A DNA stretch of 64,000 bases from Variovorax paradoxus (GCF_009498455.1 NZ_CP045644.1:1395001-1459000); one strand, 5' to 3'. Shown: positions 35,471 to 45,700, numbered from the stretch's first letter. Notes: a model not told the origin generated them from the letters alone. A program made the numbers and translations.

Positions 35471-36617
35471 CAGGGACCCTCTTCGCGTCGGCATTCTGTA
35501 TTCCGAGACCGGCGTCACCTCGACCATCGGCCTGTCGCAGCTGCAGGGCGCGCTGCTGGCCATCGAGGAGATCAACGCGGTCGGTGGCGTCGACGGCCGC
35601 GAGCTCGTGGGCGTGCGCTACGACCCGCAATCGGACCCCGTGCGCTACGCCCACCTGGCCGAAAAGCTCATCGTTCAGGACCGCGTGAACGTGATCTTCG
35701 GCTGCTACATGTCGAGCAGCCGCAAGGCCGTGATCCCGGTGATCGAGAAGTGGAACAAGCTGCTGTTCTACCCCACGCTGTACGAAGGCTTCGAGTACTC
35801 GGGCAACGTGATCTACACCGGCGCGGCGCCCAACCAGAACAGCGTGCAGCTGGCCGAGTTCATGACCACGAACTTCGGTTCGCGCGTGTACCTGATCGGC
35901 TCCGACTACATCTACCCCTACGAGTCGAACCGCATCATGGGCGAGCTGGTGATGCAGCGCCCCGGCAGCGAGAAACTCGGCGAGCGCTACGTGGCACTCG
36001 ACGCCACCGAGAAGGATTACCGCGCGATCATGGACGACATCCGCGACAAGCGGCCCGACTTCATCTTCTCGACGGTGGTGGGCGACTCCACCGCCAGCCT
36101 GTACCGCGCGTATGCCGAGGCGGGCTTCGACCCGAAGACGATGCCCATCTCGAGCCTCACGACCTCGGAGGCCGAGATCTCGCAGATGGGCCCCGGCGTG
36201 GCCACGGGCCACTTCACGGCGGCGCCGTATTTCCAGTCGATCGACTCGCCCGCCAACCAGCGCTGCCTGGCGCGGCTGCGTGCGCGCTTCGGCGACGGCT
36301 GCGTGCCCAACCTGTGCTGGGAAGCGTCGTACTTCCAGATGCACATCTTCGCCAACGCCTTCCGGCAGGCGGGCACGGACGGCATCGCGGAGATCCTGCC
36401 GCACATCCTGGGCAGCGAGTTCGATGCGCCGCAGGGCCGCGTGAAGATCGACCCGACGAACCACCACACCTGCCTGTATCCGCGCATCGGCCGGGTCGAT
36501 GCGCACGGCCAGTTCACCATCGTGCGGCAGGCGACGCGCGCGGTGTACCCGGACCCTTACCTGGTCACGCACTCGCTGGGCGACTGGACGGCGCGGCTCG
36601 ATACGCTGGAGCTGTAG
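35463..36617 (+). CDS. amiC: Amide-sensing negative regulator AmiC
   Basis: Cytoplasmic amide receptor that, in Pseudomonas, sequesters AmiR until an amide such as acetamide binds. The protein has 384 residues, the length of AmiC, and lacks a signal peptide, as expected for a cytosolic member of the periplasmic-binding-protein fold. Matching landmarks are RVGILYSETGVTSTI at the start, GCYMSSSRKAVIPV, LLFYPTLYEGFEYSGN, APNQNSVQLAEF, GSDYIYPYESN, SSLTTSEAEI and VAPYF-like AAPYFQSID. The GTG start at 35463 has AGGAGA seven bases upstream. It is followed nine bases later by amiR, the usual partner order. Confidence 0.92.
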   Translation: MADRDPLRVGILYSETGVTSTIGLSQLQGALLAIEEINAVGGVDGRELVGVRYDPQSDPVRYAHLAEKLIVQDRVNVIFGCYMSSSRKAVIPVIEKWNKLLFYPTLYEGFEYSGNVIYTGAAPNQNSVQLAEFMTTNFGSRVYLIGSDYIYPYESNRIMGELVMQRPGSEKLGERYVALDATEKDYRAIMDDIRDKRPDFIFSTVVGDSTASLYRAYAEAGFDPKTMPISSLTTSEAEISQMGPGVATGHFTAAPYFQSIDSPANQRCLARLRARFGDGCVPNLCWEASYFQMHIFANAFRQAGTDGIAEILPHILGSEFDAPQGRVKIDPTNHHTCLYPRIGRVDAHGQFTIVRQATRAVYPDPYLVTHSLGDWTARLDTLEL

Positions 36618-36626
36618 GAGCTGACC

Positions 36627-37283
36627 GTGGACAGCAGCACAGCCCCCAAGCGACACACCCTGCGGGTGACGCCACCGCAGCTCAAGGAGCTGCGGCTGCT
36701 GAAGATCGCGGTGATCCACCCCGACGACGCAGACGGCCGGCAGCTCACCCAGCAACTGCAGCGCATCGGCTGCCAGGTGCAGGCCTTCTGGCCGCCCGTG
36801 CAGCACCTGCCCGAGGGCATCGACGTGGCCTTCATGGCCGTGCTGCCCGACTTCATCAACCTGCGTTTCGAGTGGACCCAGAGCGAGGACGCACCCGCCG
36901 TCATCGCGGTCGTCACGTACGAGAACCCGACCATCGTCGAGGCCGTGCTCGAGATCGGCGCCAAGGCGGTGCTGCCGTCGCCGGTGCGCTCGTTCGGCTT
37001 GCTCTCGGCACTCGTGGTCGCGCGCGAGGCGCACAAGGAAAGCCGTTCGCTCGCGCGGCGCCTGCGCAAGACCGAAGCCAAGCTGCTCGGCGTGCGGCAG
37101 CTGGCCGAGGCCAAGTCCATCCTCATGAAGACGCACGACGTGTCGGAAGGCCAGGCGCACGACCTGATCCGCGAACAGGCCATGAGCAAGCGCACCACCA
37201 TGGAAGACATTGCCGCGGCCATCGTCAACGCCAACGAGATTCTTTCGCTCGGCGCGCGCGGCAACAAGCCCGGACCGGGCTGA
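36627..37283 (+). CDS. amiR: ANTAR-domain transcription antiterminator AmiR
   Basis: RNA-binding antiterminator of 218 residues. A pseudo-receiver domain (about 25-140, without the phosphoryl-acceptor aspartate of true receivers) is followed by a coiled coil (about 130-165) and the C-terminal ANTAR three-helix domain (about 160-215, EAKSILMKTHDVSEGQAHDLIR). In the family it reads through a leader terminator once released from AmiC. The leader at 24400-24809 is the expected target. It has a GTG start and a slightly longer N-terminus than Pseudomonas AmiR (196 residues). It is the last gene of the locus; its stop lies seven bases from a convergent LysR gene. Confidence 0.92.
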   Translation: MDSSTAPKRHTLRVTPPQLKELRLLKIAVIHPDDADGRQLTQQLQRIGCQVQAFWPPVQHLPEGIDVAFMAVLPDFINLRFEWTQSEDAPAVIAVVTYENPTIVEAVLEIGAKAVLPSPVRSFGLLSALVVAREAHKESRSLARRLRKTEAKLLGVRQLAEAKSILMKTHDVSEGQAHDLIREQAMSKRTTMEDIAAAIVNANEILSLGARGNKPGPG

Positions 37284-37289
37284 ACGAAC

Positions 37290-38180
37290 TCAGAGCTGGC
37301 GAAAGCCCGTCAGCACCTTCAGCACGCTCTGCGTGGCACCGTCGAGCACCGCATGCTGGCGGTGCGCAATGCCCACGCGCCGCGTGAGCTTGGGCGTCAC
37401 CGGCACGATCTGCATGCGGTCGTTGCGCGCCATGTCGGTGGACTTCTGCAGCGGCAACAGCGCAGCGCCATAGCCCGCCGCCACGAGGCTGCGGATGGCG
37501 GCGTCGTAGTTGAGTTCGATGCGCGCACGCGGCGCAAAGCCGGCGGCGGCAAACCACTCCATCGTGAGGCGGTACATGTGCGTGGTCGCCTCGTTGAAGA
37601 TCAGCGGCTGCGCCGCCAGCCACGCCGGCGTGACGCGCTTCGGTGCCTTCCAGCGCTGCGGCACGAACGCCATCATGGGCTGCTCGCACCACGGCGTGAC
37701 CACGATGCCGCGCACCGGCGGCTGCGGGATGGCGACCAGGCCGATGTCGAGCGTGCCCGCCGCGAGCCGCTCCATGGCCTCGTACGAGCCGCGGATGCTC
37801 ACCTCGACGTCGATGCCCGCGTGCTCCGCGCCCAGCGCCTCGAGCACCTGCGGCAACAGGTCGACCAGCACGCCGGTCGAGGTGCCCAGCCGCACGCGGC
37901 CCGTGCGGCCTTCGGCCTGGCGCTTGACGGCGTCCACCGCGTCGTCGGTGTCGCGCAGCAGCTTGCGCCCGCGCTCCACCAGCGCCGCACCGGCCGGCGT
38001 GGGCAGCACGCGGCGGCTGCCGCGCACCACCAACGGTGCGCCCAGGCGCGATTCGAGTTCGCTGATGTGCAGGCTCACCGTCGGCTGCGCGAGGTGCAAC
38101 GCCTTGGCCGCGGCCGAGAAGGTGCCCAGGTCGGCAATGGCGATGAGCGTACGCAGTTGGTCGAGGTTGAGCTGTCTCAT
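37290..38180 (-). CDS. LysR-family transcriptional regulator
   Basis: Regulator of 296 residues with the HTH at about 8-48 (GTFSAAAKALHLAQPTVSLHI) and an effector-binding domain from about 90 (RVRLGTSTGVLVDLLP). It is convergent with amiR and divergent from the DUF1127 gene (90 bases between starts), so that small gene or itself may be a target. Effector unknown. The 37284-37289 gap shows no terminator. Confidence 0.84.
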   Translation of the reverse strand: MRQLNLDQLRTLIAIADLGTFSAAAKALHLAQPTVSLHISELESRLGAPLVVRGSRRVLPTPAGAALVERGRKLLRDTDDAVDAVKRQAEGRTGRVRLGTSTGVLVDLLPQVLEALGAEHAGIDVEVSIRGSYEAMERLAAGTLDIGLVAIPQPPVRGIVVTPWCEQPMMAFVPQRWKAPKRVTPAWLAAQPLIFNEATTHMYRLTMEWFAAAGFAPRARIELNYDAAIRSLVAAGYGAALLPLQKSTDMARNDRMQIVPVTPKLTRRVGIAHRQHAVLDGATQSVLKVLTGFRQL

Positions 38181-38270
38181 CAGGAATACTGATTGAAGGT
38201 GTCAGAAATCTCAACTTCCACAATAGCACGCGCCGCCCGAAGATGAGCGCTCCCCTACCAGGAGCCCACC

Positions 38271-38465
38271 GTGACCGCGCCGAAGCCACCGTCTTTTCAT
38301 CAACGCCTGCTGCACGCCCTGCACGACTGGCGCCGCCGCGCCGTGACACGCCGCCGCGCCCGCGACGACGTGCAACTGTTGGCCGGCATGAGCGACCACG
38401 ACCTGCGTGACCTGGGCATCGGCCGCAGCGAAGTGCCCGAGCTGCTCGACAGGCACCGCTACTGA
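38271..38465 (+). CDS. DUF1127 small protein, 64 aa
   Basis: Small basic protein of 64 residues. The C-terminal half LLAGMSDHDLRDLGIGRSEV is the DUF1127 signature (…L..msdreLrDiGi.R.di), preceded by an arginine-rich helix (WRRRAVTRRRARDD). DUF1127 proteins in alphaproteobacteria interact with RNA-binding functions and carbon or phosphate regulation; the role in betaproteobacteria is not known to me. The GTG start at 38271 has AGGAG about ten bases upstream. No other gene is obviously linked. Confidence 0.85.
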   Translation: MTAPKPPSFHQRLLHALHDWRRRAVTRRRARDDVQLLAGMSDHDLRDLGIGRSEVPELLDRHRY

Positions 38466-38528
38466 TTCACCGAAACGCGCGTGCGGTTTCTTCAGGGACC
38501 GCATGCGATTTGAGGTTCAATCCAGGGC

Positions 38529-40190
38529 GTGCCTTCCTCTGCCACCCCTGCCCTTCTCTCCATCGAACTCACCTCCCCGCAGTCCGTCAACGGACGGCGC
38601 GCGGCCTTCCAGTCGCTGTGGCTGCTGGTGCGCATGCAGCACGCCCATGCCCACGGCGGCGGCAGCGGCGTCGTGCGGCTGGCCGACCTGCGCGGCGAGG
38701 TGTCCGACGCCAGCACGCTGCGCATGGTCGTGAGCCGCGCGTTCCGCGACTTCAAGGCCTGGGGCCTCGAGGTCGGCTGGGGCGAAGACCTGCAGCGCGA
38801 GCCGCGCTTTCTCAACGCCGAGCGGCGCAGCCAGGGTCCGTTCTGGCTGCCGGCTTCTGAAGCGAAGCGCCTGCGCCTGCTCGTGGACAACCGCCCGGCC
38901 ACCGCCGCCGAGGTGGCGTCGTTCCTCGGCCTGCGCTCGCGCAAGGCGCAGGCCGCCGGCACGGTGACACCGCCCGACGCCGTGCACCTGCAGGACGCCG
39001 CCTTCTGGAAACAGCTGGTCGCTTCGCAGCAGGCCGCGCGGCAGGGCCGGCTGATGTCGCCGGTGGCGGGCGGCAACGGCAGCGCGCTCGAGTCCATCCG
39101 ACTGGCCGGCACGCTGGCCGCCAGCGATTTCCAGCGCGCGCTGGTCACGCTCAACGAAGCCATGCTGTGGCGCCGGCTCGGCGACAACGAGCAGGCACGC
39201 CGCCGGCTGCAGGCGCTCAAGAAGCAGCGGCTCGCGCACCACGTGGCCGGCAACGACTACCTGGGCGCGATGGAGTGCATCGTCTCGGCCTGGTGCGCCT
39301 ACACCGCGCGCGACCTGCCACTGGCGCAGTCGCTGCTGGGCGGCATGGCCGAAGACCCGGCGCGCGCGCTGGTGCTGCGCCACCACCCCGACGTGCGCTT
39401 CGAGTGGTGCAACCTGTGGGCGCTGGCCTGCCGCTCGCGCGCTCTTGCGCTGGCCGCCGACGACCGCTCGGCCGCTGCGGCGCTCGCCGAAGAATCTTTG
39501 CAGCGCTTCGGCGAGGCGCTGGCGGCGGCTTTCGAGTCGCACTCCTTCGACGCCGCGCAGCACGTCGCGGCCAACATGGGCATGGCCGCGTGGCTGTTCG
39601 ACCGCGTGGGCCTGGGCGATCTGCCGGCGCTCGCGCACGATGGCCACCGCGCCGACACCACGCGCCGCGCGGTGCAATGGATCGCCTTCAGCGAATGGCT
39701 GTGCGGCCACACCGACGGCCAGGGCCGCTCGGCATGGAACGCGATCTACCTGATGCGCATCGCACGCGGCCACTGCAAGCCAGAGACGCAACCCACGCTC
39801 GCGCAGTTCCGCGCACAGAAGCCGCTCGACCCGGCCGCAGTCTCGAAGCTCGCGGGCCCGCTCGCCGATGCCTTCGACGCCGCCAACTGGCCCGCGCGCT
39901 GGGTCGACGTGGCGCAGGCGCGGCTGGCCGACCACCAGGCCGGGCGACGCCGCTACCCCGGGCTGCAGCAGGGCAGCCTGCTGTTCGAGCACGCGTGGTA
40001 CGCGGCGCATGCGGGCGACCTGAAAGCGGCCGAGCACTCGCTGGGCCTGCTGCGCGAGGTGCTGCCGCAGCTGGTGCCGAGCGACCGCGCCTACTTCACC
40101 GAGTCGTGGAACGATGCGCTGCCTGCGGAGCTGGTGCTGGAGGCGAAGCCGCCGCGGCGGCCGTCGGCCCCTCGGAAGAAGGCGCGCTGA
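38529..40190 (+). CDS. Unrecognised 553-residue protein with winged-helix-like N-terminus
   Basis: Function unknown. The N-terminal 130 residues look like a DNA-binding winged helix (SLWLLVRMQHAH..., VVRLADLRGEVSD, RAFRDFKAWGLEV) followed by a strand-rich segment. From about 170 to 540 the protein is alpha-helical, with spaced helix pairs that resemble tetratricopeptide-type repeats (ALVTLNEAMLWRRLGDNEQARRRL, ARDLPLAQSLLGG, HAGDLKAAEHSLGLL). No enzyme motif or membrane helix was found. A sensor-regulator or adaptor is possible. It has a GTG start at 38529. Its last 95 bases overlap the convergent UDG-family gene. Confidence 0.72.
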   Translation: MPSSATPALLSIELTSPQSVNGRRAAFQSLWLLVRMQHAHAHGGGSGVVRLADLRGEVSDASTLRMVVSRAFRDFKAWGLEVGWGEDLQREPRFLNAERRSQGPFWLPASEAKRLRLLVDNRPATAAEVASFLGLRSRKAQAAGTVTPPDAVHLQDAAFWKQLVASQQAARQGRLMSPVAGGNGSALESIRLAGTLAASDFQRALVTLNEAMLWRRLGDNEQARRRLQALKKQRLAHHVAGNDYLGAMECIVSAWCAYTARDLPLAQSLLGGMAEDPARALVLRHHPDVRFEWCNLWALACRSRALALAADDRSAAAALAEESLQRFGEALAAAFESHSFDAAQHVAANMGMAAWLFDRVGLGDLPALAHDGHRADTTRRAVQWIAFSEWLCGHTDGQGRSAWNAIYLMRIARGHCKPETQPTLAQFRAQKPLDPAAVSKLAGPLADAFDAANWPARWVDVAQARLADHQAGRRRYPGLQQGSLLFEHAWYAAHAGDLKAAEHSLGLLREVLPQLVPSDRAYFTESWNDALPAELVLEAKPPRRPSAPRKKAR

Positions 40191-40755
40191 GCGCCTGCTG
40201 CACGCGCTCGCGCAGCACCGGCAACATATCGCGCTCGAACCACGGGTGGTGCTGGAACCACGCGGTGTTGCGCGGTGACGGATGCGGCAGCGGGATGAAG
40301 CGCGGCGCGTAGTCAGCAAAGGCCTCGACGGTTTCCGTCACACCGCCGCGCGCGGTCTTGCCGAGGAAGTGGCGCTGTGCGTACTGGCCTATGAGCAAGG
40401 TCAATTCGATGTGCGGCATCTGCGCCAGCAGGCGGTTGTGCCACAGCGGCGCGCATTCCTTGCGCGGCGGCAGGTCGCCGCTGGTGCCGCGGCCCGGGTA
40501 GCAGTAGCCCATCGGCATGATCGCGACGCGCGCCGCGTCGTAGAACACTTCGCGGTCGATGCCGAGCCAGCGGCGCAGCTGGTCGCCGCTCTTGTCGTTC
40601 CACGGCACGCCGGTCTGGTGCACCGTGAGGCTGGGCGCCTGGCCGACGATCAGCAGCCGCGCGCTCGCACTGGCCTGCACGATCGGGCGCGGCCCGAGCG
40701 GCAAATGCGCCTCGCACGCACGGCAGGCGCGGATCTCGGCGAGCAGCGCATCCAC
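40096..40755 (-). CDS. Uracil-DNA-glycosylase-family protein
   Basis: Predicted base-excision-repair or related DNA glycosylase, 219 residues. The UDG-fold blocks are LLIVGQAPS (water-activating loop near 34-42) and PLPHPSPRN (near 156-164). Cysteine pairs at the N-terminus (CRAC, 11-14) and around residues 84 and 98 recall the four Fe-S ligands of family-4 UDGs. The C-terminal 35 residues are a Ser/Pro/Ala tail that exists only because the gene runs 95 bases into its convergent neighbour. Activity on uracil is not guaranteed. It lies 11 bases downstream of the isocitrate-lyase-family gene. Confidence 0.78.
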   Translation of the reverse strand: MDALLAEIRACRACEAHLPLGPRPIVQASASARLLIVGQAPSLTVHQTGVPWNDKSGDQLRRWLGIDREVFYDAARVAIMPMGYCYPGRGTSGDLPPRKECAPLWHNRLLAQMPHIELTLLIGQYAQRHFLGKTARGGVTETVEAFADYAPRFIPLPHPSPRNTAWFQHHPWFERDMLPVLRERVQQALSAPSSEGPTAAAAASPPAPAPQAAHRSTTR

Positions 40756-40766
40756 GGTGCTGACAA

Positions 40767-41597
40767 CTAATCTGCGAACGGGCGGAAGAAGGCGTTCAGC
40801 TCGATGCCCGGCGTGGCATCGGCAAAGCCGTCGAAGCGCCCTTGCTCGGCCAGCGTGCGCGCGGCGCGGATGAAGCCGCCCCAGGCCGCGCGGGCCATGC
40901 CGCCGCCCACGCTCACGCGTCGCACGCCGAGCGCGGCGATGTCCGCCATCGTGAGTTCGCTGGTCGCGCCGACCAACAGGTTGACCGGCTTGGGCGCAAC
41001 GGCGGCCACCACGGCCGCGATCTGCTCGCGCGTCTTGATGCCGGGCGCGTAGAGGCAGTCGGCGCCGGCCTCGGCGTACGCACGCAAGCGCGCGATGGTG
41101 TCGTCGAGATCGGGTCGGTTGGCAAAGAAGTTCTCGGCGCGGCCCACGAGCAGCGTGTCGCCGCCCGCCGCGTCGATGGCCCGGCGCGCGGCGCGCAGCC
41201 GCTCGACCGCGACGTCGATGGGAAACAGCGGATCGTCGGGGTTGCCCGTCGAATCCTCGATCGACAGACCCGCCACGCCGGTCTCGACCGCGAGCCGCAC
41301 GCTCTCGGCCACGCCCTGTGCATCGGCGGCAAAGCCGTTCTCGAAGTCGGCGTTCACCGGCAGGTCGGTGGCGGCCACGAGTTCACGCAGGTGCGCAAGG
41401 ATCTGGTCGCGCGACAGCGCCCCGTCGGCATGGCCTTGCGACCACGCGAAGCCGGAGCTGGTGGTGGCCAGCGCTTTGTAGCCCAGGCCTTCGAGGTAGC
41501 GCGCGCTGCCCGTGTCCCAGGGGTTCGGAATGACGAAGCAGCCTTGTGCGTGGAGGGCACGGAAGGCGGCGCGTTTTTCGGCGACGGTGCGGGTCAT
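40767..41597 (-). CDS. Isocitrate lyase/PEP phosphomutase family protein
   Basis: Barrel enzyme of 276 residues that cleaves or forms C-C or P-C bonds in small oxo-acids. Family blocks are IPNPWDTGSARYLEGLGYKA at the start, ALATTSSGFAWSQG, the metal-binding region NADFENGFA, GLSIEDSTG and VGRAENF. The KKCGH active-site cysteine motif of true isocitrate and methylisocitrate lyases was not found, so it is probably one of the uncharacterised members annotated as carboxyvinyl-carboxyphosphonate phosphorylmutase-like. It sits 56 bases behind the serine ammonia-lyase gene, in the same direction. Confidence 0.82.
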   Translation of the reverse strand: MTRTVAEKRAAFRALHAQGCFVIPNPWDTGSARYLEGLGYKALATTSSGFAWSQGHADGALSRDQILAHLRELVAATDLPVNADFENGFAADAQGVAESVRLAVETGVAGLSIEDSTGNPDDPLFPIDVAVERLRAARRAIDAAGGDTLLVGRAENFFANRPDLDDTIARLRAYAEAGADCLYAPGIKTREQIAAVVAAVAPKPVNLLVGATSELTMADIAALGVRRVSVGGGMARAAWGGFIRAARTLAEQGRFDGFADATPGIELNAFFRPFAD

Positions 41598-41653
41598 GGG
41601 GCCTCGGCTTTCTGTGTTCAAGACAGTGAGCCGGTCATTCTGACGCAGCGGGC

Positions 41654-43036
<1,383 letters not shown>

Positions 43037-43043
43037 CAGCGCA

Positions 43044-44213
43044 TCATGCGACCGGAAGCTGCTGTTTGACCAGCGCGACCCAGTAGGCCGCACCGAGCGG
43101 CAGGATGTTGTCGTTGAAGTCGTAGTAGGGGTTGTGCACGTTCGGGTCGTTCGGGCCCTCGCCCGCGCCGATGCCGATGTAGGCGCCGGGGCGCTTCTGC
43201 AGCATGAAGGCGAAGTCTTCCGAGCCCATGGCCGGCGGGATGTCGGTGTGCACCTGCTCGATGTCGACCAGGCTGGCCGCCGCCGCGATGGCTGCGTCGG
43301 TCTCGGCCGGCGTGTTGACCACGCCGGGGTAGCCGCGGCGGTACTCCAGCGCCACCTTGGCGCCGTGCGTGGCGGCCACGCCGTCGCAGATCTGCTGCAT
43401 CGCCGCCTGGGTCTTGTCCTGGATGCCGGCGTCGAGCGTGCGCACGGTGCCGCGCAGCACCACGGTCTCGGGAATGACGTTCCACGTGTCGCCACCGTGG
43501 ATCTGCGTGACGCTGACCACGGCCGCGTCGGTGGCGCCGGTGCGGCGGCTCACGATGGTCTGCAGCGCGTTGATGAGCTGGGCCGAGATCACCACCGAGT
43601 CGATGCCGGTCTCGGGCATGGCGCCGTGGCTGCCCTTGCCGGTGATGACGATCTCGAAGGTGTCGAGAAAGGCCGTCATCGTGCCCTTGCGGATCGCGAA
43701 GCGCCCGCGCGGCAGGCTCGGAAAGTTGTGCATGCCGTAGACGGCGTCGGCCGGGAACTGGTCGAACAGGCCCTCTTCCACCATCACCCGACCGCCGCCT
43801 TCGTTTTCTTCGGCAGGCTGGAACACGAAGTGCACCGTGCCTTTGAAGGGCTTGTGGCGCGACAGGTGCTCGGCCGCACCCAGCAGCATGGCCGTGTGGC
43901 CGTCGTGGCCGCAGGCGTGCATCTTGCCGACGCATTTGGAGGCATGCGCCTGCGTGCCGAGCTCCTGCATGTTGAGCGCGTCGAGGTCGGCGCGCAGCGC
44001 GATGCTGGGGCCGTCGCCGTTCTTCAGCGTGCCGACCACGCCGGTGCCGGCCAGGCCGCGGTGCACGGGCAGGCCCATGAGCATCAGCGCATTGGCCACC
44101 ACGTTGGCCGTGCGGTGTTCCTCGAAGGCGGTCTCGGGGTTCGCGTGGATGTCGCGGCGCCAGCTGAGCATGCGGGCGCGGGTGTCTTCGGCAATCTCGG
44201 GGTCGCGGTACAT
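43044..44213 (-). CDS. M20-family amidohydrolase (hippurate hydrolase/N-acyl-amino-acid deacylase type)
   Basis: Metallo-amidohydrolase of 389 residues. The metal site is intact: C101-G-H103-D-G-H in [11 protein letters not shown]135-E136 in PAEENEGG, and the later [10 protein letters not shown] and GSEDFAF blocks; a dimerisation domain sits in the middle. The family releases amino acids from N-acyl amino acids or hydrolyses IAA conjugates. Because it is followed by serine ammonia-lyase and preceded by a DUF3100 membrane protein, N-acyl-serine or a related conjugate is a plausible substrate, by inference only. ATG at 44213. Confidence 0.88.
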   Translation of the reverse strand: MYRDPEIAEDTRARMLSWRRDIHANPETAFEEHRTANVVANALMLMGLPVHRGLAGTGVVGTLKNGDGPSIALRADLDALNMQELGTQAHASKCVGKMHACGHDGHTAMLLGAAEHLSRHKPFKGTVHFVFQPAEENEGGGRVMVEEGLFDQFPADAVYGMHNFPSLPRGRFAIRKGTMTAFLDTFEIVITGKGSHGAMPETGIDSVVISAQLINALQTIVSRRTGATDAAVVSVTQIHGGDTWNVIPETVVLRGTVRTLDAGIQDKTQAAMQQICDGVAATHGAKVALEYRRGYPGVVNTPAETDAAIAAAASLVDIEQVHTDIPPAMGSEDFAFMLQKRPGAYIGIGAGEGPNDPNVHNPYYDFNDNILPLGAAYWVALVKQQLPVA

Positions 44214-44238
44214 GGCGTGAATCTCTCGTGGGATGGAA

Positions 44239-45588
44239 TCAGTGGAAGAACTCAGCGATGAACGTGGCGCCGAGGAAGGTGCCGGCCGTCGCGGTGAGCG
44301 ACACCACCACGATGCGCCAGCCGAGGCGGCGGAACACGGGCAGGTCTTTCGCGACCGAGAAGCCGGCCAGCGCCAGCACCGGCGTGGTGAAGGCCAAGAA
44401 GTTGAGCTTGGCGGTGATCGCGATCAGCGCGTCGGAGAACGGGAACAGGCCCGGGATGCCGACCACGGTGGCCACCACCGACAGCACCAGCACCATCGGC
44501 AGGCGGGGCACGAAGCGCTTGATGGCTTCGACGGCACCGGCGATCGCCACCACGGCGAGCACGCCTTCGAGCGACACCAGCACCGGCACCTTGTAGGTCA
44601 CGGCATTGCCGATGAGCACGCCGCCGCCCACCACCAGCCAGGCCAGCAGCGTGTCGCGCAGCGAGGTCGGCGCGGCGTGGGCCACGTCGGCGCTCGAGAC
44701 GTTCGCGCCCCCGTCCACGCCCGCGCCTTGCTGCGCACCGTGCTTCGAGAAGCGGCCCAGCACCGGCTCCAGCTTGCCGTAGAGCCACGAGCACAGCGGC
44801 AGCGACAGGAACAGCGTGAAGTAGAAGCCGGCCACGGTGGTCAGCAGGTTCGATGCGGCGGCAATCGCCGTGAGCTGCGGCAGCATCTCTGGCGGGCTCT
44901 GCGCGGCGATGGCGCCCAGCGCCGCCGCCATCAGGCTGCCCGAGCCCACGCCGGCGCCCATGGCCAGCGAGCGCGGGTCGAAGATGTGCAGGCTGGCGAT
45001 GAAGCCCGCGAGCACCGCGATGAAGAGCGCGCCCAACACGGTGCCGGTGATGTACTCGGCCAGCACCCCGCGGCCTTCGGGCGAGGCCATGCCGTACTTC
45101 TCTCCGATGATCACGAGGTTGCCCTCTCGGCCCACCGAGAAGGTGGCGCCCACGGCCTCGCGCTTGATGCCAAGCAACAGCGCCAGCGGCAGGCCCAGCG
45201 CCAGGGTGCCCAGCGCATGACCGAACTCCTGGAACAGCAGCGCCCAGCCGGCCTGCTTCACCTGCGGCAGCGCGGCGCCGACCGTGAGGCCCAGCTTCAC
45301 CACGAACAGCAGCAGGCCCGCGTTGAGCAGGCCGCCGGCCAGCGACTGCTGCGCCGTCGCCACGCGCACCACGCCCGGCACGCGCCGGTGCGCGATGCCC
45401 CAGGCGGCGGCCATGAGCAGCGCCCACAGCATCGGCAGCAGCACCACCTTGCCGGGGCCGACGCTGAACTGCGTCGGGCCGATGAGCTCGGCCACGGCCA
45501 CGAGGACCAGGGTGACGACGAGGAGCTTGAGTTTGCCGGCGGCGCTGGAAGGCGCTACGGCTGCAATCGTGGAGGCAGCGGAGGTCAT
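44239..45588 (-). CDS. DUF3100 membrane protein, putative transporter
   Basis: Inner-membrane protein of 449 residues with ten or more hydrophobic helices in two halves separated by a polar linker (KHGAQQGAGVDGGANVSSAD, about 285-305). Landmarks include SVGREGNLVIIGEKYG and GAGVGSGSLMAAALGAIAA. I recognise it as DUF3100, whose members commonly neighbour peptidase or amidohydrolase genes; no substrate is established. It is the first gene of the minus-strand operon and is divergent from a LysR gene, which should control it. ATG at 45588. Confidence 0.8.
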   Translation of the reverse strand: MTSAASTIAAVAPSSAAGKLKLLVVTLVLVAVAELIGPTQFSVGPGKVVLLPMLWALLMAAAWGIAHRRVPGVVRVATAQQSLAGGLLNAGLLLFVVKLGLTVGAALPQVKQAGWALLFQEFGHALGTLALGLPLALLLGIKREAVGATFSVGREGNLVIIGEKYGMASPEGRGVLAEYITGTVLGALFIAVLAGFIASLHIFDPRSLAMGAGVGSGSLMAAALGAIAAQSPPEMLPQLTAIAAASNLLTTVAGFYFTLFLSLPLCSWLYGKLEPVLGRFSKHGAQQGAGVDGGANVSSADVAHAAPTSLRDTLLAWLVVGGGVLIGNAVTYKVPVLVSLEGVLAVVAIAGAVEAIKRFVPRLPMVLVLSVVATVVGIPGLFPFSDALIAITAKLNFLAFTTPVLALAGFSVAKDLPVFRRLGWRIVVVSLTATAGTFLGATFIAEFFH

Positions 45589-45667
45589 GGGTGGGCGTTT
45601 TCGAGGGGTGCCGGCGAGTTTCGGCCTGCGAGCCTCTTGCATCAATGACCGCAAATAAGGATATTCG

Positions 45668-45682
45668 TTGCATTGAATGCAA
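45668..45682. promoter_or_regulatory. Perfect palindrome TTGCATTGAATGCAA, candidate LysR operator
   Basis: Seven-base arms around a single G, between the divergent DUF3100 and LysR genes. It has the T-N11-A form of LysR boxes. It lies 79 bases before the DUF3100 gene and 18 before the chosen LysR start, so one site could control both directions. Confidence 0.6.
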
Positions 45683-45700
45683 CACTCGGAGACGACCGCC

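Noticed and set aside
45677-45700. Upstream ATG for the LysR gene
   Set aside because: It falls inside a perfect palindrome that looks like the operator.
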